DNA of 64,000 nt from contig NZ_JACDUR010000007.1 in assembly GCF_013761175.1 (NCBI RefSeq), positions 1 to 64,000 on the forward strand. Direction: 5' to 3'. Position numbers and translations under genes: made by a program. Position 1 is the first letter of the stretch. Each line of letters begins with the position of its first letter. The stretch is from Nonomuraea soli (GTDB lineage: Bacteria; Actinomycetota; Actinomycetes; Streptosporangiales; Streptosporangiaceae). Shown piece by piece: positions 17,803 to 27,827 of the stretch. The notes below the pieces were generated by a model. The model worked only from the letters and a program-made list of their open reading frames with translations. It did not search any database and was not told the DNA's origin.

Positions 17803-18834
17803 ATGGCGAAGACCAAGAACGACTTGTTGCCGAGCGAGGGAGGCTTTGGCAACGAGCCGCTGCTCGCGGTCGACAACCTGCACGTGGAGTTTCACACTCG
17901 CGCCGGCGTCGTCAAGGCGGTCAACGGTGTGAGCTACTCACTCAGCGCGGGTGAGACGCTCGCCGTGCTGGGCGAGTCCGGCTCCGGCAAGTCCGTGACC
18001 GCCCAGGCGATCATGGGCATCCTCGACATGCCTCCGGCGGTCATCCCCAAGGGGGAGGTCCGCTTCCGCGGCACCGATCTGCTGAGGTTGTCGGAGGACG
18101 CCCGTACCCAGGTGCGCGGCCAGCGCATCGCGATGATCTTCCAGGACGCCCTGTCGTCGCTCAACCCGGTGTTCACCGTGGGCTGGCAGATCAGCGAGAT
18201 GTTCCGCGTGCACCGCGGGATGAGCAAGCGCGACGCCATGAAGAAGGCCGTCGAGCTCATGGAGCGGGTCCGCATCCCCGCCGCGAAGCAGCGGGTCAAC
18301 GACTACCCGCACCAGTTCTCCGGCGGCATGCGGCAGCGCATCATGATCGCGATGGCCATCGCGCTGGACCCCGAGGTCCTGATCGCCGACGAGCCCACCA
18401 CGGCTCTCGACGTGACGGTCCAGGCCCAGATCATGGAGCTGCTGGCCGACCTGCAGCGCGAGAGCAACATGGGCCTCATCCTGATCACCCACGACCTCGG
18501 CGTCGTCGCCGACGTCGCGGACAAGATCGCCGTCATGTACGGCGGGCGGATCGTGGAGAACGCCCCCGTGCACGACATCTACAAGGCGCCTGCCCACCCC
18601 TACACCAAGGGCCTGCTGGAGTCGATCCCCCGGGTCGACCTCAAGGGCCAGGAGCTGTACGCGATCAAGGGCCTGCCGCCCAACCTGCTCGACATGCCGT
18701 CCGGCTGCGCGTTCAACCCGCGGTGCCCGTACCGCCAGGACAACTGCGTGACCGACGTCCCCCCGCTCCACGAGATCAGCGGCGTGCGCAGCAGCGCCTG
18801 CCACTACTGGAGGGAGGTCCTCGATGGCAGCTGA
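17803..18834 (+). CDS. oppD: Oligopeptide ABC transporter ATP-binding protein OppD
   Basis: 343 residues. Walker A GESGSGKS, Q-loop IFQDALSSLNPV, signature FSGGMRQRIMIAMA, Walker B VLIADEPTTALD. The C-terminal oligopeptide-transporter domain contains the Cys cluster C-x5-C-x6-C-x(about 20)-C expected for the 4Fe-4S-type OppD/DppD tail (SGCAFNPRCPYRQDNC). It powers uptake together with OppF. Overlaps oppF by 11 bases. Confidence 0.95.
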   Translation: MAKTKNDLLPSEGGFGNEPLLAVDNLHVEFHTRAGVVKAVNGVSYSLSAGETLAVLGESGSGKSVTAQAIMGILDMPPAVIPKGEVRFRGTDLLRLSEDARTQVRGQRIAMIFQDALSSLNPVFTVGWQISEMFRVHRGMSKRDAMKKAVELMERVRIPAAKQRVNDYPHQFSGGMRQRIMIAMAIALDPEVLIADEPTTALDVTVQAQIMELLADLQRESNMGLILITHDLGVVADVADKIAVMYGGRIVENAPVHDIYKAPAHPYTKGLLESIPRVDLKGQELYAIKGLPPNLLDMPSGCAFNPRCPYRQDNCVTDVPPLHEISGVRSSACHYWREVLDGS

Positions 18835-19834
18835 GGTCATTCTCGAGGTTCGTGACCTGGTCAAGCACTTCCCGCTGACCACGGGCATCGTCTTCAAGAA
18901 GCAGATCGGCGCGATCAAGGCCGTCGATGGCGTCTCCTTCGACCTGCACAAGGGCGAGACCCTGGGCATCGTGGGAGAGTCGGGCTGCGGCAAGTCGACG
19001 CTGGCCAAGGTGCTCATGGCGCTGGAGCGGCCGACCTCCGGCTCGGTCAAGATCAAGGGCCGCGAGATCGCCCACGCCAGGGGCGGCGAGCTCAAGGCGA
19101 TGCGCCGCAACATCCAGATGGTGATGCAGGATCCGTACACCTCGCTGAACCCCCGGATGACCGTCGGCGACATCATCGGCGAGCCGTACGACATCCACAC
19201 GGAGGTCGCGCCCAAGGGCGACCGCCGCAAGCGGGTGCAGGAGCTGCTGGAGCTGGTCGGTCTCAACCCCGACCACATCAACCGCTACCCGCACCAGTTC
19301 TCCGGAGGCCAGCGCCAGCGCATCGGCATCGCGCGCGGCCTGGCCCTGCAGCCCGAGATCATCGTCTGCGACGAGCCGGTCTCCGCGCTCGACGTGTCGA
19401 TCCAGGCCCAGGTCATCAACCTGCTGGAGAAGCTGCAGAACGAGCTCGGGCTGGCCTACATCTTCATCGCCCACGACCTGTCGGTGGTCCGCCACATCTC
19501 CGACCGCGTCGGCGTGATGTACCTGGGCAAGATGGTGGAGCTCGGCAAGGACGTCGAGATCTACGACAAGCCCGCGCACCCGTACACCCAGGCGCTGCTG
19601 TCGGCCGTCCCGGTCCCCGACCCCGAGGGCCGCGAGCAGCGTGAGCGGATCATCCTGCAGGGCGACCCGCCCTCGCCGGCCAACCCGCCCTCGGGCTGCC
19701 GTTTCCGCACTCGCTGCTGGAAGGCGCAGGAGATCTGCGCCGAGCAGGAGCCGCTGCTGCAGATCCGGCCCGGCACCGCTCACGAGAGCGCCTGCCACTT
19801 CGCCGAGACCCACGACGTGGTGCACGTCAACTAG
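18824..19834 (+). CDS. oppF: Oligopeptide ABC transporter ATP-binding protein OppF
   Basis: 336 residues. Walker A GESGCGKS, Q-loop MQDPYTSLNPRM, signature FSGGQRQRIGIARG, Walker B IIVCDEPVSALD, then the OppF-type C-terminal tail (PPSGCRFRTRCWKAQEIC). ATG at 18824 has GGAGGGAGG upstream, inside the end of oppD. Last gene of the opp operon, followed by a terminator. Confidence 0.95.
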   Translation: MAAEVILEVRDLVKHFPLTTGIVFKKQIGAIKAVDGVSFDLHKGETLGIVGESGCGKSTLAKVLMALERPTSGSVKIKGREIAHARGGELKAMRRNIQMVMQDPYTSLNPRMTVGDIIGEPYDIHTEVAPKGDRRKRVQELLELVGLNPDHINRYPHQFSGGQRQRIGIARGLALQPEIIVCDEPVSALDVSIQAQVINLLEKLQNELGLAYIFIAHDLSVVRHISDRVGVMYLGKMVELGKDVEIYDKPAHPYTQALLSAVPVPDPEGREQRERIILQGDPPSPANPPSGCRFRTRCWKAQEICAEQEPLLQIRPGTAHESACHFAETHDVVHVN

Positions 19835-19844
19835 CGAGCGAGAG

Positions 19845-19874
19845 GAGCCCGTCACGGACGACCGTGGCGGGCTC
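19845..19874 (+). terminator. opp operon terminator
   Basis: A 13-bp stem with one G-U wobble (GAGCCCGTCACGG with CCGTGGCGGGCTC) and a 4-base loop, 10 bases after the oppF stop, followed by TTCGCGTCT. It may serve both strands, as the next gene converges. Confidence 0.85.
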
Positions 19875-19894
19875 TTCGCGTCTCCGGTGTCGCT

Positions 19895-21082
19895 TCACCT
19901 CGTGGTGATGACGGCCGAGCCGTGGCCGAACAGGCCCTGGTTGACGGCCAGCCCGATACGGGCGTGCTCGACCTGGCGTGCCCCGGCCGCGCCTCTCAGC
20001 TGCCAGGTCAGCTCGCAGAGCTGGGCGATGGCCTGGGCGGGGATGGCCTCGCCGAAGCTGGCCAGCCCGCCTGACACGTTCACCGGGATGCGCCCGCCGA
20101 GCGCGGTCTGGCCGGTGCGCAGCAGCTTGTCGGCCTCGCCCGGACCGCACAGGCCGATGTCCTCGATCCAGTCGAGTTCGAGCGCCGTGGACAGGTCGTA
20201 GACCTCGGCCAGGGAGACGTCCTCGGGCCCGATGCCTGCCTCCTCGTAGGCGGCGTGCGCGATGGCCGAGCGGAAGGGCCTGGCCGGCGGGGGGACGGCG
20301 GCGGCCGAGTCGGTGGCGAAGTTCGGCAGCTCCAGCACGGTGTTCGGGAAGGTGGGCGTCACCGTGGAGATCGCCGCCAGCCGTACGGGATCGCGCGCGC
20401 CGAGCCGGCGGGCGTAGTCGCGGGAGGCCAGCACGATCGCGGCGCCCCCGTCGGAGGTCGCGCAGATGTCCATGAGCCGCAGCGGGTCGGCGACCATGGG
20501 CGAGGCCAGCACCTCCTCGGCCGTGACGGCCTTGCGGTAGCGGGCGTTGGGGTTGAGCGACCCGGCCAGCGCGTTCTTGACCTTGACGGCGGCCAGGTCG
20601 TCCTGCGTCGTCCCGTACAGCTCCATCCTGCGCCGGGCGTAGAGCGCGAAATAGACCGGGTTGCTCGCGCCGAGCAGCTTGAAGCGCAGCCAGTCGGGGT
20701 CGCCGGGCCCGCCGACCGGCTTGAAGAAGCCCTTGGGCGCCGCGTCGGCGCCGACCACCAGCGCGACGTCGCACAGCCCGGCCATGATGCGGGTGCGGGC
20801 GATGTCGAGGGCCTGCGCGCCCGAGGCGCACGCGGCGTAGCAGGAGGCGATGCGCGCTCCCGTCCAGCCGAGGGCCTGGGCGAAGGTCGAGCCGGCGACC
20901 AGGCCCGGATAGCCGTTCCTGATCGTGTCGGCGCCCACCACGAACTGCACGTCGGTCCAGGCGATCCCGGCCTCGGCGAGCGCGTCCTTGGCCGCCCGCA
21001 CGCCGTACTCCGTGAAGTCCCTTCCCCACTTGCCCCACGGGTGCATGCCCGCGCCGAGGATCACCGCGTCCACAACCACACC
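19895..21082 (-). CDS. Thiolase-family protein, SCP-x/lipid-transfer type
   Basis: About 395 residues. Opens with VILGAGMHPWGKWG, carries the thiolase active-site Cys in SCYAACASGAQALD, has NVSGGLASFGEAIPA with the second conserved region, and ends near GLFGHGSAVIT. This is the non-specific lipid-transfer-protein thiolase branch, in which many members act as thiolases or retro-aldolases in beta-oxidation-like pathways. It lies directly downstream of a DUF35 gene, overlapping it by 22 bases, the same arrangement as Ltp2-type aldolases and their DUF35 partner in steroid side-chain degradation. GTG at 21082 has GAGGA 6 bases upstream; GTG at 21076 is also possible. Substrate unknown. Confidence 0.85.
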   Translation of the reverse strand, partial: GVVVDAVILGAGMHPWGKWGRDFTEYGVRAAKDALAEAGIAWTDVQFVVGADTIRNGYPGLVAGSTFAQALGWTGARIASCYAACASGAQALDIARTRIMAGLCDVALVVGADAAPKGFFKPVGGPGDPDWLRFKLLGASNPVYFALYARRRMELYGTTQDDLAAVKVKNALAGSLNPNARYRKAVTAEEVLASPMVADPLRLMDICATSDGGAAIVLASRDYARRLGARDPVRLAAISTVTPTFPNTVLELPNFATDSAAAVPPPARPFRSAIAHAAYEEAGIGPEDVSLAEVYDLSTALELDWIEDIGLCGPGEADKLLRTGQTALGGRIPVNVSGGLASFGEAIPAQAIAQLCELTWQLRGAAGARQVEHARIGLAVNQGLFGHGSAVITTR

Positions 21083-21426
21083 CCGTCCTCGCTGGTGAGC
21101 TCCAGCTCCATGCCCACGCTCAGGTCGGCGACGGTCAGGTCCTTGACCCTGCCGAGCACGACGATCTTCTCGCGGTCCAGCTCGACGGCGGCGATCGTGA
21201 TCGGCACGTACGGCTCGGCGGCCTCGAAGGGCTCGGGCGGCGGGTAGCACGAGTTGGTGTAGGACCAGACCCGCCCGCTACGTGACAGGCGCGTCTCGTT
21301 CAGTTGTTCGCCGTCGCAGCGGGGATTGGGGCAGAAGCCGGTCTTCGGGGGGAAGCAGACGGTACGGCAGGCGGTGCATTGGGTGCCGACCAGGTAGGTG
21401 AGGCCGTCCTCGACCGTGAACCACAT
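21061..21426 (-). CDS. DUF35 Zn-ribbon/OB-fold protein (thiolase partner)
   Basis: 121 residues. N-terminal zinc ribbon with Cys17, Cys20, Cys32 and Cys37, then an OB-fold (RVWSYTNSCYPPPEPF, then VPITIAAVELD and VVLGRV). DUF35 proteins bind acyl-CoA and form complexes with thiolase-like enzymes. The overlap with the thiolase start supports a joint complex. A palindrome 16-29 bases upstream of the start codon suggests TetR-type control. Confidence 0.9.
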   Translation of the reverse strand: MWFTVEDGLTYLVGTQCTACRTVCFPPKTGFCPNPRCDGEQLNETRLSRSGRVWSYTNSCYPPPEPFEAAEPYVPITIAAVELDREKIVVLGRVKDLTVADLSVGMELELTSEDGVWLWTR

Positions 21427-21441
21427 AGTCTCCGAGTATCA

Positions 21442-21455
21442 CACAAGCGCTTGCT
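21442..21455. promoter_or_regulatory. KstR2-like palindrome upstream of DUF35-thiolase pair
   Basis: Contains the 10-bp palindrome CAAGCGCTTG (21444-21453). Compared with the reported KstR2 consensus AnCAAGnnCTTGnT, it matches every defined base except the first A. It lies between the protease stop and the DUF35 start, where a TetR repressor would block the pair. Confidence 0.5.
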
Positions 21456-21459
21456 TGAG

Positions 21460-22596
21460 TCATCGCCTGGCGATCACCCGGATCGACATGCCGGCCACGA
21501 GCAGGATCATCGCCAGGATCGTCAGCAGGCGCGAGACCGGCGGCTCCTGCGAGGGCAGCAGCTCGGTGGTGGGCCCGAGCGCGGGCTGGGTGGCGCTCCG
21601 CCGGGCGATGCGGTCGGCGTGCTTGAGCGCCCGCTGCGCGTCGGCCAGGCCGTACCCCAGGGTTCGGGTCCGGCCCTCGCCGGGCTTGCGGCGGGTGCCC
21701 CGCTCGATGGCCTCGCGCACCTGGGCGGGCGACAGCTGCGGGTGGCGCGACCTGATCAGCGCCGCGATGCCCGCGACCAGCGCGGCGGCGGGGCTGGTGC
21801 CGTCGCCGATCACGTAGGAGCCAGGGCCGTCGGCCCCCACGATCTCGGTGCCGGGCGCGACGACCGAGACGTAGTCCTGGCGGTTGGAGAACGCCGCCGC
21901 CCTGAGCTGCCTGTCGACCGCGCCGACCGCGATCACCCCCGGGTAGGCGGCGGGAAAGTTGCGCCGGTTGGTCGTCGCGCCGTCGTTGCCCGAGCTCGCG
22001 ACCAGCACCGTGCCGCGCTCCAGCGCGTAGCGCACCGCGTCGTTCTCGGCCTTCGAGCCCTTCCAGGTGCCGCTGCCGCCGCCCAGCGACATGCTGATCA
22101 CGTCGGCGCCCCGGTCGACGGCGTAGCGGATGCCCTTGGCCAGGGCGTTCCCCCCGCCCGCGCGTTGCAGCACGCGACGGGGGTCGCCGTTCTCGAGGGT
22201 CACGCGCACCGACAGGACCTTGGCCTGCGGGGCCACGCCCATGACGCCGCGCTCCTTGCCGGGTCCGTGGCCCCGGCCCGCGATCAGGCTGGCCATCGCC
22301 GTGCCGTGGTGTCCCCACTGGCCGTCGGCGCTCCCGCCGCCCGTCAGGTCGGGGCCTTCCACCACCGCGCCCTTGAGGTCGGGGTGGCGGGGGTCGACGC
22401 CGGTGTCGAGGACGGCGACCAGGACGCCCGAGCCCTTGGACGCCCGCCAGGCCGAGGGCAGGCGGAGGGCGTCGAGCTGCCATTGCCTGGCCCTGACCGT
22501 GGAGGCCACGTCGTCGGCGGCGACGGCGGGGGTGCTGGTGGCCAGGAGGGCGGCGGTGAGAAGTGGCAGGGTGGACACGTCGGTGAATTCTGACAT
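21460..22596 (-). CDS. Subtilisin-like serine protease (S8) with C-terminal membrane anchor, mycosin-like
   Basis: 378 residues. Catalytic triad Asp64 (VLDTGVD), His97 (GHHGTAMAS) and Ser268 (GDGTSPAAALVAG), with Asn204 as oxyanion residue (SSGNDG). An N-terminal secretion signal (about 8-27, ending TPAVAADD) and one C-terminal helix (LLTILAMILLVAGMSI) followed by Arg/Lys-rich residues. This is the topology of mycosins of type VII secretion, but no ESX genes lie nearby. The ATG at 22596 gives an acidic N-region; a GTG at 22578 would give a shorter signal peptide. Confidence 0.88.
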   Translation of the reverse strand: MSEFTDVSTLPLLTAALLATSTPAVAADDVASTVRARQWQLDALRLPSAWRASKGSGVLVAVLDTGVDPRHPDLKGAVVEGPDLTGGGSADGQWGHHGTAMASLIAGRGHGPGKERGVMGVAPQAKVLSVRVTLENGDPRRVLQRAGGGNALAKGIRYAVDRGADVISMSLGGGSGTWKGSKAENDAVRYALERGTVLVASSGNDGATTNRRNFPAAYPGVIAVGAVDRQLRAAAFSNRQDYVSVVAPGTEIVGADGPGSYVIGDGTSPAAALVAGIAALIRSRHPQLSPAQVREAIERGTRRKPGEGRTRTLGYGLADAQRALKHADRIARRSATQPALGPTTELLPSQEPPVSRLLTILAMILLVAGMSIRVIARR

Positions 22597-22650
22597 GCGC
22601 GGACACCCGCTTCGGTAAACAAGCCGATACGCGGGGTAATGTCGGAATTG

Positions 22651-23457
22651 CTAGGAAACGGGCGCGAGGCGTACGCGGGCTCCCGGCGGCAGCCCGAGCC
22701 GCTGCGCGGCGTCACCGCAGTTGACGGCGATGGCGATGAGCCCGGCCGAGTCGGCGAACGCCACGAGCTCGCCCGGCGCGACCGCGGCATACGTCTCGCG
22801 AAACGGCAGCGCGAGCTGGCGCCGCCCGAGCCAGACGCCGAGCGTGTCGCCCACCCGCACGCCGAGCGAACGCAGATCGCCCGCGGCGATGGACAGCTGC
22901 GTGTTGCCGTAGCGGTCGACGGAGACGACCTCGCCCTCGACGGAACCCTCGCGCAACTGCGAGGTGGGCGACGGCAGCGAGACCAGGCGCGTCAGCGGCA
23001 CCGCCGGCCCGAGCTCGGCCGTCTGGCGTCCGGTCGAGAGGCGGGCGGCGACGGGGGAGAACACGTCGCGCCCGGGAAAGGTGGGGGAGGGCGGATCCAG
23101 GAAGAAGGCCTCGTTGGCGATCTCGTAGGCTGCCGAGGGTCCCCCTGCCGCGTGCACCGCCCACGACAGCAGGCCGTTGTCGGGGCCGATGAACACCCGG
23201 CCGCCGGACTCGATGGCGACGGAACGCCTGGTGCCGCCCGCCCCGGGATCGACCGAAGCGATATGGATGCCCTCGGGAAGATAGGGAATGGTCTGCGCGA
23301 GAATCGCCGCGCCGCGCCGTACGTCTCCCGCGGGCACCAGATGGCACACGTCGATGACGCGCGCGTCGGGCGCGATGCGCAGGATCACGCCGTGGCAGGC
23401 CGCCACGTACCCGTCCTCAAGTCCGTAGTCGGTGAGAAGTGTGATGACAGGGGCCAC
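22651..23457 (-). CDS. SAM hydrolase / SAM hydroxide adenosyltransferase (DUF62 family)
   Basis: About 268 residues. Opens ITLLTDYGLEDGYVAACHGV with the conserved Asp of the DUF62/fluorinase fold, continues SVDPGAGGTRR and FIGPDNGLLSW, and ends in a beta-barrel domain containing DRYGNTQLSI. Enzymes of this family split S-adenosylmethionine into adenosine and methionine using water; the fluorinase and chlorinase are relatives. I chose the GTG at 23457 because the family starts right there; no good ribosome binding site is visible, so it may be leaderless. Confidence 0.85.
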   Translation of the reverse strand: MAPVITLLTDYGLEDGYVAACHGVILRIAPDARVIDVCHLVPAGDVRRGAAILAQTIPYLPEGIHIASVDPGAGGTRRSVAIESGGRVFIGPDNGLLSWAVHAAGGPSAAYEIANEAFFLDPPSPTFPGRDVFSPVAARLSTGRQTAELGPAVPLTRLVSLPSPTSQLREGSVEGEVVSVDRYGNTQLSIAAGDLRSLGVRVGDTLGVWLGRRQLALPFRETYAAVAPGELVAFADSAGLIAIAVNCGDAAQRLGLPPGARVRLAPVS

Positions 23458-23619
23458 AACTGGTGACTGTACGTCTCGCAATAGCCCGTGAACACCCACG
23501 TTCGGAACATTACGATGGTGTCCAGGCCGCGCCGCCGCCGCGAGGAACGTGACCCCAGCGGGTCTCCCGGACGTTCCGAGCAGTCGTGCCGTAGGCACGA
23601 CGAAGGGCTAGGAGGAACC

Positions 23620-23919
23620 ATGGACGCTGCACCGGCGAACGGTGACAGTGCTGCCCCCGAGCCGCCCGACCGACCTCTGACCGACCGTGAGATCGAGCTT
23701 CTCGCCTTCGAACGCCACTGGTGGCGGCACGCGGGCGCCAAGGAGCACGCCATCAAGGAGAGCTTCGGGTTCTCCGCGACCCGTTACTACCAGCTCCTCG
23801 GGGAGCTGATCGACCGCACGGAAGCGCTGGAGCACGATCCGATGCTGGTCAAGCGGCTGCGCAGGATGCGGGCCACCCGCCGTCGAGAGCGGGCGCAACG
23901 CCGGTTTTATGGTAGGTGA
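23620..23919 (+). CDS. DUF3263 protein
   Basis: 99 residues, family restricted to actinobacteria. The core is LTDREIELLAFERHWWRHAGAKE, then FSATRYYQLLGELIDR and a basic C-terminus (RRMRATRRRERAQRR), which has the look of a small helix-turn-helix DNA-binding protein. ATG at 23620 has a perfect AGGAGG 5 bases upstream. Its TGA directly abuts the otsB start at 23920. Exact role unknown. Confidence 0.92.
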   Translation: MDAAPANGDSAAPEPPDRPLTDREIELLAFERHWWRHAGAKEHAIKESFGFSATRYYQLLGELIDRTEALEHDPMLVKRLRRMRATRRRERAQRRFYGR

Positions 23920-24708
23920 GTGACTCCTACTCCGAAGACTGAGGCGGGCAAGGCAGGGCTCGAGGCGATCCTGACGGATCCGTCGGGAACGCTCATCGGG
24001 CTGGACTTCGACGGCACCCTCGCGCCGATCGTGGAGGATCCGGCCGCGGCCAGGGCGCATCCGGCCGTGGCCGGCACGCTGGCCAGGCTCCGGGCCCGGG
24101 TGGGCGACATCGTGATCATCACGGGGCGCCCCGGCCAGGATCTGGTCGGCGGACTGCCGGTGCTCGGCCACTACGGCCTGGAGCAGTGGGCCGACGGCGA
24201 GCTCCATGCTCCGCCCGAGCATCCCGGTGTGGAGGTCGCGCGCAAGGCGCTGGCCGCGATGGAGCTGCCGCCGGGTGTCAGGGTCGAGGACAAGGGCCAC
24301 TCGGTCGCCGTGCACACGCGCCAGGCCGCCGACCCGGCCGGGGCACTGCGTGCGCTCGACGGCCCCTTGCGCGAGCTGGCGCACGCCAACGGGCTGGCCG
24401 CCGAGCCCGGCAGGTTCGTGCTGGAACTGAGGCCGCCCGGCATGGACAAGGGCGTGGCGTTGCGCGCCTACGTGGAGCGCACCGGGTCCAGGTCGGTGCT
24501 CTACGTCGGCGACGACCTCGGCGACCTGAAGGCCTTCGACGCGGTGGAGGAGCTGCGGGCCGCCGGGATCCCCGGGGTCACCGTGGCCAGTTCCTCCGAC
24601 GAGGTCACCGAGCTGGCCGCCCGCGCCGACCTGGTGGTGGCAGGCCCCGACGGCGTCGTGGACCTGCTCGCATCGCTCTGCGAGCGGATTGCAAGCGGGG
24701 CCGCGTAG
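23920..24708 (+). CDS. otsB: Trehalose-6-phosphate phosphatase
   Basis: 262 residues, HAD superfamily type IIB. Motif I is GLDFDGTLAPIV (nucleophile and acid Asp), motif II is ITGRPG, motif III/IV is GDDLGDLKAFD. It removes phosphate from trehalose-6-phosphate. GTG start at 23920 directly after the DUF3263 stop. The partner synthase otsA is 1.7 kb away on the opposite strand, separated by a secreted protein and an MFS gene. Confidence 0.92.
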   Translation: MTPTPKTEAGKAGLEAILTDPSGTLIGLDFDGTLAPIVEDPAAARAHPAVAGTLARLRARVGDIVIITGRPGQDLVGGLPVLGHYGLEQWADGELHAPPEHPGVEVARKALAAMELPPGVRVEDKGHSVAVHTRQAADPAGALRALDGPLRELAHANGLAAEPGRFVLELRPPGMDKGVALRAYVERTGSRSVLYVGDDLGDLKAFDAVEELRAAGIPGVTVASSSDEVTELAARADLVVAGPDGVVDLLASLCERIASGAA

Positions 24709-24718
24709 GGTCCCACGC

Positions 24719-25243
24719 ATGATCACAGCCCTGACGCTTGCGGCGTCGCTCCTGGTCAGCCCGGCGGCGGCCACCAAGCCGGTCACGTACGGCAAGCTCA
24801 CCATCCAGGTCCCGGCGAAGTGGAAGGTCAAGAAGTACCGTTACGGTCTCCACGTGCTGACCGGCGGCTGCGCCAAGCGGGCGGCCGAGTGCGACGGCTT
24901 CTGGGTGCTCGGCAAGAGCGCCGTGAAGTACGCCAAGGAGGGCGGCCCCTACCGGCTCGACCACCCGTACCACCCCAGCTCCGGGGTGATGTACTGCGTC
25001 AAGGACGAGAGGTACTGGTCCTCGCCGATGCCCTCCAAGCCCTCCGTCACCGGGTTCAAGGCGATCGGCGACCGCAAGGCGCACTTCACCGAGTGGAAGA
25101 TCACCTGTTCCGACAACGGGACCCCGACCAAGATCACCTATCCGCAGCGGCTGTGGTACCTGCCGACGACCAAACTGCTGATCGTCGACGAGTTCAGGAC
25201 GCCGGGACTGGCGACGATTCTGAAGGGCGCGGTCTGGAGCTGA
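24719..25243 (+). CDS. Small secreted protein, unknown
   Basis: 174 residues with a signal peptide (MITALTLAASLLVSPAAA) and a short mature domain that contains four Cys residues in two likely pairs. No family recognised. It follows otsB by 10 bases and may be co-transcribed. Its last 50 bases overlap the 3' end of the opposite MFS gene. Confidence 0.7.
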   Translation: MITALTLAASLLVSPAAATKPVTYGKLTIQVPAKWKVKKYRYGLHVLTGGCAKRAAECDGFWVLGKSAVKYAKEGGPYRLDHPYHPSSGVMYCVKDERYWSSPMPSKPSVTGFKAIGDRKAHFTEWKITCSDNGTPTKITYPQRLWYLPTTKLLIVDEFRTPGLATILKGAVWS

Positions 25244-26381
25244 CCAGTCCCGCCACGGCCAGGGCGATCAGCACCGGCACCATCAGGAACGCGTTGACGG
25301 TGCCGGAGGCGTCGGCGAGCGCGCCCAGCACCAGCGGGCCGACGCCGACGGCCGTGCTGGCCCAGATGGAGCCGATGGCCGAGGCGCGGTCGGGGCGGTT
25401 GCCCGAGTTGGCGATGATGCCGGCCAGGGCGAGGGGGAACTGCAGGGCGATGCCCAGGCCGCAGACGAACACTCCCGCGTAGGAGAGCACGGGGCTGGTG
25501 CTGAGCCAGAACAGCAGCCAGCCTGCGAGCGTGACGGCCAGGGCGCCGACGAGCAGGTTCGTGGTGCGCATGCGCAGCGCCAGCGGGGTGCCGACGAAGC
25601 GGCCGACGGCCAGACCGGCGGTGAGCGCGGTCAGGGTGCTGGCCGCCACCGCGGGCGAGAGGCCCGTGCGGGTGGTCACCAGGGCCGACGACCAGAGGTT
25701 GAAGGTGAACTCCAGCGCCACGCAGCAGAACAGCACCCCGCCCGCCACGTAGAACCGCCAGCCGAAGCCCGGTGGTGGCCCTTCGTGGTGCTCGGCCGTC
25801 TCGACGTTCTTGTCCGGGAACCAGTGGCGGCCGAGCGCGAGGGCGAGCAGCACGGTCGACACCGGCGTGAGCAGGAGGGCGGCGCGCCAGCCGAAGGCGC
25901 TCTGGGCGGCGGCGCTGACCAGGTAGGGGGCGACGATCCCGAAGATGACGCCGAAGGCGTTGGCCTCGTTGAGCGCGGCGGGGCCCGCGGGACCGTGGTG
26001 GTCGCTGAGGGCGGCCATGCCGGTGTAGAGGGTGAAGGTGCCGAATCCGCTGGCCAGTCCGTAGCCGAGAATCGTGACCGGGACGGCGGAACTGGCGAAG
26101 ACCAGCGCGACGCCGGCGTTGATGCCCACGAGCCCGGCCCAGGTCGTGGCGCGGCGGCCGAACCTCCTGGTCAGGTACGGCAGAGCCAGCCCTGCCGCGA
26201 CGCCGCACACGGCCATGGAGATGCCGTGCAGCCCGGCGACGGTCTGGGAGACGCCCTGTTCCGCGCGCAGGATCTGCAGCGCGGAGCTCAGGCCGTACAG
26301 GTAGGTCGCGAACACCCCGATCTGCAGATACACCAGCCAGGTTGCGCGATCACGGGTGAAGCGTATGGCGACCCTATTCAC
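25194..26381 (-). CDS. Major facilitator superfamily transporter
   Basis: About 395 residues with twelve predicted membrane helices in two halves. MFS motif A-like loop between helices 2 and 3 (LPYLTRRFGRRATTW), and a long central loop with an acidic/His patch. Substrate unknown. GTG at 26381 is preferred because an upstream start (26408) would lie inside otsA. Downstream of otsA on the same strand with a 13-base gap, so probably co-transcribed. Confidence 0.85.
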   Translation of the reverse strand: MNRVAIRFTRDRATWLVYLQIGVFATYLYGLSSALQILRAEQGVSQTVAGLHGISMAVCGVAAGLALPYLTRRFGRRATTWAGLVGINAGVALVFASSAVPVTILGYGLASGFGTFTLYTGMAALSDHHGPAGPAALNEANAFGVIFGIVAPYLVSAAAQSAFGWRAALLLTPVSTVLLALALGRHWFPDKNVETAEHHEGPPPGFGWRFYVAGGVLFCCVALEFTFNLWSSALVTTRTGLSPAVAASTLTALTAGLAVGRFVGTPLALRMRTTNLLVGALAVTLAGWLLFWLSTSPVLSYAGVFVCGLGIALQFPLALAGIIANSGNRPDRASAIGSIWASTAVGVGPLVLGALADASGTVNAFLMVPVLIALAVAGLVSSRPRPSESSPVPAS

Positions 26382-26394
26382 CGGGCAAAGCGTA

Positions 26395-27810
<1,416 letters not shown>

Positions 27811-27827
27811 GCTTCTAGGATCTCTCT

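Noticed and set aside
21460..22596. Type VII secretion locus around the mycosin-like protease
   Set aside because: No EccB-E, WXG100, PE or PPE-like genes occur in the surrounding region.
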